Source of the DNA: an uncultured Pelagibacteraceae bacterium
Lineage (GTDB): Bacteria > Pseudomonadota > Alphaproteobacteria > Pelagibacterales > Pelagibacteraceae
Assembly: GCA_902620525.1 (NCBI GenBank)
Contig: CACNIK010000004.1
Location: forward strand, 1 to 64,000
DNA: 64,000 nucleotides
Direction of reading: 5' to 3'
This document shows positions 17,473 to 26,146 of the stretch, one piece after another. Each line of letters opens with the position of its first letter. Within the stretch, counting starts at the first letter, position 1. A program made the translations under genes and the position numbers. The notes below the pieces were generated by a model. That model ran no database searches and was not told the origin of the DNA. It saw nothing but the letters and a program-made list of their open reading frames with translations.

Positions 17473-19016
17473 AACCTAATATTCTCCCTATTTCTTAAAA
17501 CAAAAGAGGAGGTTAAATGCCTAGCTATAAAATATGCTGAAAAAAGTGTTGTTATTATTCCTATTCCTAAAGTAACGGCAAATCCTTTTACTGGCCCAGT
17601 TCCAAAAATAAATAAAATTACAGTAGCTAGCAAAGTAGTAATGTTTGCGTCTAAAACTGTAATTTTAGCTCTACTGTAACCCATATCAAAAGCGTGAATT
17701 ATTGATTTTTCTGTTCGTAGTTCTTCTTTAATTCTCTCAAAAATTAAAACATTTGCATCGACTGCCATTCCTACTGTTAAAATTATTCCAGCGATTCCTG
17801 GGAGTGTTAAAGTCGCTTCTAAGATAGTTAAAACACCTACAAGCATTAATAAATTTGAAACTAAAGAGATGTTGGCTATTAATCCAAAAATCCTATACTT
17901 ATAAAACATATATAAAACTACAAGCACAAATCCGATTATCAAAGAAATTGCTCCAGAAATAATTGAGTCTTTACCTAAATCTGGTCCGACTGTTCTCTCC
18001 TCAACAATATTGATTGGTGTAGGCAAAGCTCCAGATCTTAATAAAAGAGCTAAATCTGTAACTTCCTGAAATGAAAAATTTCCTGAAATAGTTCCACTAC
18101 CTCCGGTTATAGACTCTCTTATAACTGGAGCGCTAATGATTTTGTTATCTAATACAATTGCTAATCGTTTGCCGATATTATTTGTCGTTACTTTACCAAA
18201 TTTTTGAGCACCATACCTATCTAAAGTAAAAGCGACCATTGGGCTACTAGATTGATTATCTACTCTTGGCTGGGCGTCAATAAGATTTTCACCACTCATA
18301 ATAATTTTTTTATTTACAATAACTTCTTCACCATTTTCTGAGGTCATTTTTTCTGATCCGAAGTCATCTTTTTTATCTGTTATTAATCTAAAATTTAATT
18401 GGGCTGTTTTTCCCAATAAATCTTTTATTCTAGAAGGATCTTTTAAACCTGGAAGTTCAACTACAATTCTTTTTTCACCCCTTTGTATAATGGTTGGTTC
18501 TTTTGTGCCTAAATCATCTATTCTTCTTCTTACTATTTCTATAGATTGATTAACTGCAGAATTATTTAAAGTTAATAAACCGTATTTTGAAAACTTTATA
18601 AGGTAATTACCATTTTTAATTTCCAAATCAAATTGATGTGTTCGGTACTGATCAATATATTGGTTAATTGTATTATCTTTGGTTGAAAAGAATAAATTTT
18701 GAAATTTTTTATTATTATCATTTTCAATTTTAAAACTTATCAAATTCTCGTTTATTAGAAAAGAATTATATTTAAAGTTATTTTTTTTTAAAAATTTTTT
18801 AATTTCAATTACCTTGTCTTGTAATCTTTCTTTTATTAAAGGTTTGGTGTCAATTTCCAGCAGTAAATAAGAGCCTCCCTGTAAATCTAAACCTAAATTT
18901 ACCTTTTTTTTTAAAATAGGATTTTCATCATAAAAAAGATTAAGTGATGCAAAGGACGTTAACAAAAACAAAATAAAATATATTATAATTATTTTTATTT
19001 TTGTGAAATTAAGCAC
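17469..19016 (-). CDS. secD: Protein translocase subunit SecD
   Basis: Forms the SecDF complex that pulls exported proteins through SecYEG. The N-terminal membrane segment (about 7-28) is followed by the conserved GLDLQGGSYLLLEID (about 42-56), a large periplasmic P1 domain with VELPGLKDP, and five C-terminal membrane segments including VGMAVDANVLIFERIKEE (about 435-452), the TM4 proton-relay motif. At 515 residues it is normal. It lies 9 bases downstream of yajC and overlaps secF by 4 bases. Confidence 0.96.
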   Translation of the reverse strand: MLNFTKIKIIIIYFILFLLTSFASLNLFYDENPILKKKVNLGLDLQGGSYLLLEIDTKPLIKERLQDKVIEIKKFLKKNNFKYNSFLINENLISFKIENDNNKKFQNLFFSTKDNTINQYIDQYRTHQFDLEIKNGNYLIKFSKYGLLTLNNSAVNQSIEIVRRRIDDLGTKEPTIIQRGEKRIVVELPGLKDPSRIKDLLGKTAQLNFRLITDKKDDFGSEKMTSENGEEVIVNKKIIMSGENLIDAQPRVDNQSSSPMVAFTLDRYGAQKFGKVTTNNIGKRLAIVLDNKIISAPVIRESITGGSGTISGNFSFQEVTDLALLLRSGALPTPINIVEERTVGPDLGKDSIISGAISLIIGFVLVVLYMFYKYRIFGLIANISLVSNLLMLVGVLTILEATLTLPGIAGIILTVGMAVDANVLIFERIKEELRTEKSIIHAFDMGYSRAKITVLDANITTLLATVILFIFGTGPVKGFAVTLGIGIITTLFSAYFIARHLTSSFVLRNRENIRL

Positions 19017-19025
19017 AAAGACCTT

Positions 19026-19310
19026 TTATTTTTTTGGAGCTTCTTTTTTTAATAAGCTTGTTATAGTGGACTTTATAACTTGAACTTTTACGTTGTCACA
19101 TAATACTACGTCAATTTTGTCATCATTATGAACTTTATCAACAATTCCAATTATTCCTCCTGATGTAATAACTTCATCTCCCCTTTTTAAGCCTTGAACC
19201 ATAGCTCTGTGATCTTTCACTCTTTTTTGTTGAGGTCTAATTAAAAAAAAGTAAAAAATTACAAATATAAGTATTAGAGGTATAAATTGTGCAAATCCTG
19301 AAGAATTCAT
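19026..19310 (-). CDS. yajC: Preprotein translocase accessory subunit YajC
   Basis: Small single-span inner-membrane protein that associates with SecDF. The membrane helix (about residues 9-24) ends in the conserved FLIRPQQKRVKDH motif, and the soluble part has GDEVITSGGIIGIV (about 46-59), diagnostic for YajC. At 94 residues it is slightly short but complete. It precedes secD by 9 bases. The serS-to-yajC interval, which in many relatives contains surE and pcm, is only about 50 bases here. Confidence 0.95.
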   Translation of the reverse strand: MNSSGFAQFIPLILIFVIFYFFLIRPQQKRVKDHRAMVQGLKRGDEVITSGGIIGIVDKVHNDDKIDVVLCDNVKVQVIKSTITSLLKKEAPKK

Positions 19311-19360
19311 ATTATGTGAATAATTATATTAAAAGACATTTTTAAACAAGAAAATTATAA

Positions 19361-20602
19361 TTAAATTTTTTCTATATTATCCATGTATTTTTTTAATGGT
19401 GCCGGTATTGTTATAGAACCGTCAGAATTTTGATAATATTCCATCAAAGCTATCATTAATCGGCCAGTCGCAAGTCCTGAACCATTAAGAGTGCCAACAA
19501 AATCAGATGAATTGCCTGATTTGAACTTAGTTTTCATTCTTCTAGCTTGAAACATGCCACATGAAGAACAGCTAGAAATTTCTCGAAATTTATTTTCAGA
19601 AGGTATCCAAGTTTCTATATCAAAAGTTTTTTCTGCACTAAAACCCATATCGCCAGAAGATAAAAGAACTATTTGATATGGTAATTCTAACATCTTCAAT
19701 ATTTCTTCAGCGCAGTTTAACATTCTATTAAGTTCAGCTTCGCATTTACTGGGTTCTACTAAGCTAACCAATTCAACTTTATAAAATTGATGTTGTCTCA
19801 TTATACCTTTGGTATCTTTACCGTAACTACCGGCCTCACGCCTAAAACAAGGAGTTCCTGCAACAAATCTTAAAGGAAGTTTTTTTTGATCTATTGTAGA
19901 ATTATTAAATAAATTAGATAAAGGAACTTCTGCAGTGGGTATCAAGAATTTTCGCTCTTCGTCTTTCCCAGAAAAAATTTCATATTGATCTTTTTCAAAT
20001 TTAGGTAATTGACCTGTGCCAAACATAATTTTTTCATTGACTATTAAAGGAGGTGATATTTCAACATATCCAAACTTTTTTGTATGAATATCTATCATAA
20101 AGTTTATTAGTGCTCTTTCTAAAAGTGCCAGTTTATCTTTTAACACAACAAATCTAGAACCAGATAATTTTGTAGCAGTTTCAAAATCCATGTAATTTTT
20201 ACTCAATTCAATATGTGACTTAACTTTAAAATCAAATTTTTTAATTTCAGTAGATTTTTTTATAATTTTGTTTGATTTTTCATCCTTACCGATCGGAACA
20301 TCGTCTAAAGCAAAATTAGGAATTGAGGAGAGTATAGCGTTAATTTTATCTTGTATTTCTTTTTGAGAATTTTCTAATTTTTCAATTTGGTTTGTTAAAG
20401 TTTTTGATTTATCAAAATTTTTAGGATCTTTTTTTTTTGATAATAATTTTTTTTCCTGTTCTAATTTTTCTTTTTTTTGTATTAATTCTCTGTTTTCTTT
20501 ATCATGCTTAATAAGAGACTTTAAATCAACAGTCGAATTTCTTTCTTTAATTTTTTTTTCAAAAAGTCCAGTATTTTTTCTTATTTCTTTTAAATTATGC
20601 AT
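19361..20602 (-). CDS. serS: Serine--tRNA ligase
   Basis: Class II aminoacyl-tRNA synthetase charging tRNA-Ser. The N-terminal 100 residues are Lys/Glu-rich and form the tRNA-binding coiled-coil arm. Motif 2 is FRREAGSYGKD (about 249-259) and motif 3 GSGLATGRLMIALMEYYQ (about 374-391). The 413-residue length is normal. The start overlaps tatC by 8 bases. A tRNA-Ser(TGA) is also present in the window at 3653. Confidence 0.97.
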   Translation of the reverse strand: MHNLKEIRKNTGLFEKKIKERNSTVDLKSLIKHDKENRELIQKKEKLEQEKKLLSKKKDPKNFDKSKTLTNQIEKLENSQKEIQDKINAILSSIPNFALDDVPIGKDEKSNKIIKKSTEIKKFDFKVKSHIELSKNYMDFETATKLSGSRFVVLKDKLALLERALINFMIDIHTKKFGYVEISPPLIVNEKIMFGTGQLPKFEKDQYEIFSGKDEERKFLIPTAEVPLSNLFNNSTIDQKKLPLRFVAGTPCFRREAGSYGKDTKGIMRQHQFYKVELVSLVEPSKCEAELNRMLNCAEEILKMLELPYQIVLLSSGDMGFSAEKTFDIETWIPSENKFREISSCSSCGMFQARRMKTKFKSGNSSDFVGTLNGSGLATGRLMIALMEYYQNSDGSITIPAPLKKYMDNIEKI

Positions 20603-21356
20603 TATCCTTTTTTTCTATTAACCTTACAGTTACAATAGATAATTCATATAACAATAATAAAGGTAATGCTAAACCTATTTGAGTAATTGGGTCTGGAGGT
20701 GTTAAGATGGCGGCAGCTGCAAAAATAATAACTACAAAATACTTTCTTCTTTCTTTAAGGTACTTTGAGTCTACAACCCCGATTCTTGCCAATAAGCTTA
20801 AAACCACTGGAAGTTGAAAACTTATTCCAAATGCAAAAATTAAACGCATGACTAGAGATAAGTATTCATTTACTTTTGCCTCTAATTGTATTGCCAATGA
20901 GCCTGAGTCTTGAATGCTTTCAAACCCAAGGAAAAATTTTATCGCTAAAGGCATTATGAAATAATAAACAAGCATTCCACCAAAAACAAAAAGTATAGGT
21001 GTAGCGATTAAATAAGGTAGCAAAGCTTTTTTTTCATTTGCATATAATCCTGGAGCGATAAATTTCCAAATTTGACTTAAAAATATTGGACTTGTAATAA
21101 AAATTGATGCGAAAAATGCAACTTTAAGATAAGTTAAAAATGCTTCATGTAAGGCAGTAAATATTAATCTTCGGTCAAGATTGTTTTCTAAAACTGCATC
21201 AGAGTAAGGTTTAACTAAAAATCTATATATTTCTTCGGAAAAAAAATAACAAATGATAAATGATATAATTAAAAAAATGAATGATTTTACTAATCTTGAT
21301 CTTAACTCAGACAAATGACTGACAAAAGAATTTTGACTTGCTTGTTTTTTACTCAT
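20595..21356 (-). CDS. tatC: Sec-independent protein translocase TatC
   Basis: Six-span receptor of the twin-arginine export pathway, which moves folded proteins. The cytoplasmic N-terminus has SHLSELRSRL (about 13-22), the TatC E/L motif that contacts the RR signal. Membrane helices follow at about 27-44, 78-97, 121-146, 162-185, 197-213 and 219-236, with GFESIQDS in a periplasmic loop. At 253 residues it is normal. It overlaps tatB by 8 bases at the start and serS by 8 at the end, so tatABC-serS is one tight unit. Confidence 0.96.
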   Translation of the reverse strand: MSKKQASQNSFVSHLSELRSRLVKSFIFLIISFIICYFFSEEIYRFLVKPYSDAVLENNLDRRLIFTALHEAFLTYLKVAFFASIFITSPIFLSQIWKFIAPGLYANEKKALLPYLIATPILFVFGGMLVYYFIMPLAIKFFLGFESIQDSGSLAIQLEAKVNEYLSLVMRLIFAFGISFQLPVVLSLLARIGVVDSKYLKERRKYFVVIIFAAAAILTPPDPITQIGLALPLLLLYELSIVTVRLIEKKDNA

Positions 21357-21555
21357 TAGATTTGTCTTTCTTGTTGTTGTCTTCTTCTAAATTTGTAATT
21401 TCGTTGACATTTTTTTGAACATCAGAAAAATATCTTTTAATAGACCCTACCCATGAGCCTATTTTCTTTAAAACAATCGGGAAATCTTTTGGCCCAATTA
21501 CAAGAATTGCAACTATTATTATTACAAGTAATTCAAACCAACCAATCTGTGGCAT
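21349..21555 (-). CDS. tatB: Sec-independent protein translocase TatB
   Basis: Single-span TatB partner of TatC. The N-terminal MPQIGWFELLVIIIVAILVIGPKD shows the glutamate in the membrane helix (Glu8) and the GPKDFP hinge typical of TatB, then an amphipathic helix (about 30-50) and a charged tail. At 68 residues it is far shorter than the 150-170 residues of many TatB proteins, lacking most of the variable C-terminal region, as often seen in streamlined genomes. It lies between tatA and tatC, overlapping tatC by 8 bases. Confidence 0.9.
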   Translation of the reverse strand: MPQIGWFELLVIIIVAILVIGPKDFPIVLKKIGSWVGSIKRYFSDVQKNVNEITNLEEDNNKKDKSNE

Positions 21556-21560
21556 TTAAA

Positions 21561-21749
21561 TTAATTACTATTAGAATTATTTTTGTCTTCCGTGTCTTTG
21601 TTTGATGAGTCTGGATTTTCTGAAATACCTTTTTTAAAACTCTTAATACCTTTTGCAACATCTCCCATTAAATCAGAGATTTTTCCTCGCCCAAATAAAA
21701 GGACTACTAGTACAACTACAATTGCAATTTGCCAAAAACCGATACTCAT
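21561..21749 (-). CDS. tatA: Sec-independent protein translocase TatA
   Basis: Pore-forming component of the Tat system. The N-terminal membrane helix starts [19 protein letters not shown], followed by the FGRGKI hinge and an amphipathic helix with [12 protein letters not shown] (about 30-41), then an Asn/Asp/Ser-rich tail. At 62 residues it has TatA length; the hinge FGRGK rather than GPK distinguishes it from TatB. The stop is 5 bases before tatB. Confidence 0.93.
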   Translation of the reverse strand: MSIGFWQIAIVVVLVVLLFGRGKISDLMGDVAKGIKSFKKGISENPDSSNKDTEDKNNSNSN

Positions 21750-21789
21750 GACTATGTTATATACAATAATTTAAACTAAATAAATAACT

Positions 21790-22473
21790 TTATTCAGTCA
21801 ATTTTTCACTATCATCTATGACACTTTCAATATCTGAGTATATATCCTCTTTAGTTTTAGATGACTGTTCTGAAAAAAACTTGCTAGTACCAAATATTGA
21901 AGAATTAACAGCTGAAGTATCAATTAACCCGGCAGTTCCTAGTTCATCAACTGTTGGTAAATCGGACAATTTTTGAATATTAAAATGATTTAAAAAATTT
22001 TCAGTTGTTACATATTGAATTGGTTTTCCAGGAATATTTTTTCGCCCTGCAGGTCTAACCCAATCTAACTCCATCAATATTTCAATTGTATTTGAACCAA
22101 ATGCCACTCCTCGTATTTGTTCAATTTCAGACCTGGTAACAGGTTGATGATAAACAATTATTGATAATGTTTCTATTGTAGCTTTTGATAATTTTTTTTG
22201 TGTTGATTTTTGTAATGCCATGGTATTTGAAAGATCTGATGCTGTTCTAAATGACCATTTGTTTCTAATACAAACTAAATTTATACCTCTTGATTTATAT
22301 TCGTTTTGAATTTTTTCTAATATTTTTTTTATATTTGATACATTTTGTAATCTTTTTTCAATAGTTTCTAAATCTAAAGGCTCTGCAGCTGCAAATAAAA
22401 TTGCTTCAACTTTTCTTTCTGCTTTAGAAGTTGAGCTGGGAAATTTAATTATATTATTGTTCTTTTTTTTCAT
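21790..22473 (-). CDS. scpB: Segregation and condensation protein B
   Basis: Winged-helix component of the SMC-ScpAB condensin complex. The conserved N-terminal block AERKVEAILFAAAEPL (about 18-33) and the central IETLSIIVYHQPVTRSEIEQIRGV (about 98-121) identify ScpB; GRKNIPGKPIQYVTT (about 145-159) is the second wing motif. It has 227 residues. The start overlaps scpA by 20 bases; an internal start is possible but the N-terminal part is short and unremarkable. It lies downstream of scpA and upstream of tatA, the standard alphaproteobacterial order. Confidence 0.94.
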   Translation of the reverse strand: MKKKNNNIIKFPSSTSKAERKVEAILFAAAEPLDLETIEKRLQNVSNIKKILEKIQNEYKSRGINLVCIRNKWSFRTASDLSNTMALQKSTQKKLSKATIETLSIIVYHQPVTRSEIEQIRGVAFGSNTIEILMELDWVRPAGRKNIPGKPIQYVTTENFLNHFNIQKLSDLPTVDELGTAGLIDTSAVNSSIFGTSKFFSEQSSKTKEDIYSDIESVIDDSEKLTE

Positions 22474-23209
22474 TAATTTTTTTAATTAAGATATCATCAA
22501 AAGTTTTTTTTTGCATTATGTTGATAATGCCCTCTTTAGTGAGTTCTAAACTAGCAGCAAATATGCCTGACAAACCGGTTCTCTTTTTTTGAGCATTTTC
22601 TTTATAGCTCTCGGGTATTAAATCTAAGATATTTTTCCAATTATTTAAATTATCTAGTTGGTTTTTAATATTATTGATACCTTGCTCAGTGGTCAAAACT
22701 GGTAACTTAGGAATATTTACTCTTTGAAATGATTTTTGAGTATTAATATTTGCGTAAGTCTTTAATAATTCATACAAACTTACATCATAAACCGGGGTAT
22801 AAATAGATTTTATTCCTCCACGCATTCCCCTGAAAAATATATCTTTACCTATTCTCTTTCTTTTAAGCAGTTGATCTGAAAGTAGTCTTATTAGTTCAAG
22901 TTTTTTTAGTTGAAGTTTTAAACGTTCAGCAACTTCAAAAGCTTTAAAATCATCGTCTTCATCTTCTGGCAATAGCAATTTTGATTTTAAATAAGCCAGC
23001 CAAGTAGCCATTAATAAAAATTCAGATGCCGTTTCTAAATTCAAGTTTTCATTGTTCTTAACGAATTCTAAAAACTGATCAGCCAATTTAGTAATTGATA
23101 TATTTGCTAGGTCTACTTTTTGGTTCTTAGCTAAGTCTAGAAGAGCTTCTAAAGGACCGCTATAATTTGGTATATCAATAGAGAATGAATTATTTATCTT
23201 CGACTCCAT
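22454..23209 (-). CDS. scpA: Segregation and condensation protein A
   Basis: Kleisin subunit linking SMC heads in chromosome condensation. The N-terminal YSGPLEALLDLAKNQKVDLANISI (in the first 40 residues) and ATWLAYLKSKLLLPE (about 69-83) are the ScpA core blocks. A C-terminal winged helix including TFDDILIKKI ends the protein. At 251 residues the length is normal. The gene starts 8 bases after the nagZ stop, within the nagZ-scpA-scpB run. Confidence 0.95.
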   Translation of the reverse strand: MESKINNSFSIDIPNYSGPLEALLDLAKNQKVDLANISITKLADQFLEFVKNNENLNLETASEFLLMATWLAYLKSKLLLPEDEDDDFKAFEVAERLKLQLKKLELIRLLSDQLLKRKRIGKDIFFRGMRGGIKSIYTPVYDVSLYELLKTYANINTQKSFQRVNIPKLPVLTTEQGINNIKNQLDNLNNWKNILDLIPESYKENAQKKRTGLSGIFAASLELTKEGIINIMQKKTFDDILIKKINEKKEQ

Positions 23210-23217
23210 ATCAAATC

Positions 23218-24165
23218 TTATCTTAAAAATTTATAAAATTCTGAAGTTTTTTTTCTGGTAAATTCATCTATAGGTGGAATTTTTTTTAGCAATTTTAATG
23301 ATTCTGTAGATCTCCCTCGACAATATAGAGCTAGGTTGCAACCAGCTTTTAAAGCTTTTAAAGCATTTATTGTAATATTATGTTTTAGTGATTTCATACT
23401 TATATCATCTGATATGATTATCCCTTTAAAACCAATTTGCTTTCTAATGATTTTTTTAATTATTATTGGTGAATGTGTTGCACAATTTTTGCTATCAATT
23501 TTTTTATATAAAATGTGAGCAGTCATAGCAAAAAATGCTTTAGTGTTTTTAAAACATTTAAAATCATTTTTAATTAGGTATTCAAAGTCCTTGTTAACCA
23601 CTGGCAGCTTTTTATGTGAGTCCATCTTTGCTAAACCATGTCCAGGAATATGTTTGATAACATTTACTATTTTATTTGATTTACAAACATTTATACAAAT
23701 ATCTGAGAGTGTTTTAATTGTTTTTATTTTTGAAGAATAAACTCTATTTTTTAAAAATTTATGTGTAAACTTATAGAGTTTATCCATTACTGGAATAGTA
23801 TTAATATTTACTCCTAAAAATTTTAAATTATTGCAAATCTCATTAATATAGTATTTATAAATATTAGTACCAATTTTTTGATTTAAATCAAAAATTTCTC
23901 CAAAATACTTTTGTGAAAAATCTTTATTACTGAAAATATTTTGTAACCTAGAAACATCGCCACCCTCTTCATCTATAAGGATTGGGTACTTTTTATCTCT
24001 AGAAACTTTCCTAATTGATAAGATTAATTTTTTTAGCTGGAAAAAATCTTTTATATTTCTTCTAAAAAGAATTACACCCCAAGGCCGGTATTTTTTTAAA
24101 ATATTTATTTCTACTTTTTTAAGTTTGTAACCACTTAAACTTATTATGATAGCTTTTTTGATCAT
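23218..24165 (-). CDS. nagZ: Beta-N-acetylhexosaminidase (NagZ, GH3)
   Basis: Cytoplasmic glycoside hydrolase that removes GlcNAc from anhydro-muropeptides during peptidoglycan recycling. The GH3 catalytic loop KHIPGHGLAKMDSHK (about 168-182) supplies the acid/base His-Asp pair, and SDDISMKSL (about 248-256) holds the nucleophilic Asp. GPWG-type substrate features are replaced by RPWGVILFRRNI (about 27-38). At 315 residues it is somewhat short but complete. Neighbours are the SPOR-position membrane peptide upstream and scpA downstream. Confidence 0.92.
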   Translation of the reverse strand: MIKKAIIISLSGYKLKKVEINILKKYRPWGVILFRRNIKDFFQLKKLILSIRKVSRDKKYPILIDEEGGDVSRLQNIFSNKDFSQKYFGEIFDLNQKIGTNIYKYYINEICNNLKFLGVNINTIPVMDKLYKFTHKFLKNRVYSSKIKTIKTLSDICINVCKSNKIVNVIKHIPGHGLAKMDSHKKLPVVNKDFEYLIKNDFKCFKNTKAFFAMTAHILYKKIDSKNCATHSPIIIKKIIRKQIGFKGIIISDDISMKSLKHNITINALKALKAGCNLALYCRGRSTESLKLLKKIPPIDEFTRKKTSEFYKFLR

Positions 24166-24167
24166 TT

Positions 24168-24428
24168 TTATTTAAAAAGTTCCCAAAAACTTCTTTTAAA
24201 ATTTTGTTTATTTGAATTCTCAAATCCAGAGTTAAATTCGATTACATCATTTGTATCATTTGGTAAAAGTGGTAAAGCAGATGAACTTTCAAGTATTTTG
24301 GACTCTAAATTTTCTCTATTATTTTTAACTGTATCCATGTTTGTGTCAGAAACATAATAATTAAATGAGAAAATAAAAAAAGAAAGTATTATTAAAAGTA
24401 TTAAAAACCTAAGTATATTATTTATCAT
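24168..24428 (-). CDS. Small membrane-anchored protein in the SPOR-gene position
   Basis: An 86-residue protein of unknown function. It has one N-terminal membrane helix (about residues 5-25), then a polar Asn/Glu-rich segment and a basic-aromatic tail ending FKRSFWELFK. In many alphaproteobacteria the gene between argS and nagZ encodes a SPOR-domain protein with the same topology; here no SPOR domain can be seen. It may be a shrunken relic or a lineage-specific replacement. It is translationally coupled to argS as TAATG and ends 2 bases before nagZ, so it is very likely expressed. Confidence 0.7.
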   Translation of the reverse strand: MINNILRFLILLIILSFFIFSFNYYVSDTNMDTVKNNRENLESKILESSSALPLLPNDTNDVIEFNSGFENSNKQNFKRSFWELFK

Positions 24429-26146
24429 TACATTTTATCAGGTAAGGAAACATTTAAAATACCCATCCCATTTTTTAGTACCAGAAGCAAAAGACTTATG
24501 ATGGTCAAAATATTATTATTAGATATTTTTCCATTTTTTATAAATTTATATTTTTCGTCTTCATTTCCTTTGCTCCAATATGAATGGAACAAAGTAGCTA
24601 ACTCATACAGATAAAAAGGTATTCGATGTGGCTCACATTTATTTGATGAAATTCTAACTATTTTTGGCCATTCAAAGATTTTTCTCAAAATTTCTCTTTC
24701 ATACTTATTAAAATCTTTATCTATTTTTACAATCTTTTTCTTGAGTGATGTATTATTGGTTGATCTTAATAGTGATTGGATTCTAGCATGGCAATACTGA
24801 ACGTAATATACAGGATTGTCTTTACTTTTTTCTAAAACTTTATCGAAATCAAAATCTAGTTCAACGTCGTTACTTCTATTCAGCATCATAAATCTTATTG
24901 AGTCTTTATTTACTTCTGATAATAAATCATTTACTGAGATAAAATCTCCAGCTCTTTTGGACATCTTAAAAGGCTCTCCATTTTTAAATAATTTTACAAG
25001 TTGACAAACTTTACATTCTAATATTGTTTTATTTTGAGAAAGTGCTTTAACAGCACTTTCAATTCTTTTAATATAACCCGTGTGATCTGCTCCCAAAATA
25101 TTAATTAATTTATCGTAATTTCTTGAAACTTTATTAAAGTGATAAGCTATATCATTTGCAAAGTATGTCCATGATCCATCATTTTTCTGTAAAGCCCGAT
25201 CAGAATCATCACCAAATAAAGTTGACTTAAATAAAAGTCTTTTAGTCTTTTTCCAATTTTTTATTTCTTCACCTTTTGGAGGATCTAAATAACCTTCATC
25301 GACGTAATTTGTTTTTTTTAAGAGATTAATTGCTTTATCCAGTGTTTTAGACTCGACTATTGATTTTTCTGAAATAAAATTATCGTGAGATATTCCAAGC
25401 ATGCTTAAATCAGATTTGATCATTTTCATCGAAAGATTTAAAGCTTCCTTGTGCAAAAATTCATATTCATCATCAAAGTTTTTAAATTCAGATTTTCTTT
25501 TCTTCTGTATGCTATCAGCAATCTCGCTAATATATTCCCCGGGATATAATGATTTGTCATTTGGAAATTTTTCGTTGTATTTAATTTCCCTTATTCTTAA
25601 ATAAACAGATTTTAAAAAATTTCTAATCTGACCTCCATAATCATTAATATAATATTCTTTAGTTACTTTATTGCCATTAAACTTCAAAAGATTTGATAAT
25701 GTGTCACCAAATACTGCCCCTCTACAATGACCTACATGCATAGGACCTGTAGGGTTCGCAGAGACGAATTCTATGTTGTAATTTTTGCTGTCTTTCTGAG
25801 ATCCAAACTTTTCATTTTTTTTTAAAATATTATTTATAATTAAAGTTATTGCATCATTTTTAAGGGAAATATTTAAAAAACCAGGGCCAGCGATTTCTAT
25901 GTCTTTAAAGTCTTTTATGTTTTTTTCTAACAGTTTTTTTATATTATTTCCCAATGTAATAGGGTTGCATTTGTTTTGTTTGGCTAAAATTAAAACTACA
26001 TTACTTGAGATATCACAATCAAAATTTGATGGAGGCTTTTCTAAATTAATCCCTTTATAGTTTTCTATCTTATTGATGCCTAATTCTTTGTAATGATGAT
26101 TAATATTTTCTAGTATGGATTTAAGATAATTTTCAAAAATGTTCAT
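24428..26146 (-). CDS. argS: Arginine--tRNA ligase
   Basis: Class I synthetase charging tRNA-Arg. The HIGH-type motif is PTGPMHVGHCRGAVFGD (about 131-147), the additive-domain N-terminus covers about 1-110, and FKMSKRAGDF (about 390-399) occupies the KMSK position. A DALR anticodon-binding domain ends the protein. At 572 residues it is normal. It overlaps dgt by 4 bases (ATGA) and shares TAATG with the next small gene. Confidence 0.96.
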   Translation of the reverse strand: MNIFENYLKSILENINHHYKELGINKIENYKGINLEKPPSNFDCDISSNVVLILAKQNKCNPITLGNNIKKLLEKNIKDFKDIEIAGPGFLNISLKNDAITLIINNILKKNEKFGSQKDSKNYNIEFVSANPTGPMHVGHCRGAVFGDTLSNLLKFNGNKVTKEYYINDYGGQIRNFLKSVYLRIREIKYNEKFPNDKSLYPGEYISEIADSIQKKRKSEFKNFDDEYEFLHKEALNLSMKMIKSDLSMLGISHDNFISEKSIVESKTLDKAINLLKKTNYVDEGYLDPPKGEEIKNWKKTKRLLFKSTLFGDDSDRALQKNDGSWTYFANDIAYHFNKVSRNYDKLINILGADHTGYIKRIESAVKALSQNKTILECKVCQLVKLFKNGEPFKMSKRAGDFISVNDLLSEVNKDSIRFMMLNRSNDVELDFDFDKVLEKSKDNPVYYVQYCHARIQSLLRSTNNTSLKKKIVKIDKDFNKYEREILRKIFEWPKIVRISSNKCEPHRIPFYLYELATLFHSYWSKGNEDEKYKFIKNGKISNNNILTIISLLLLVLKNGMGILNVSLPDKM

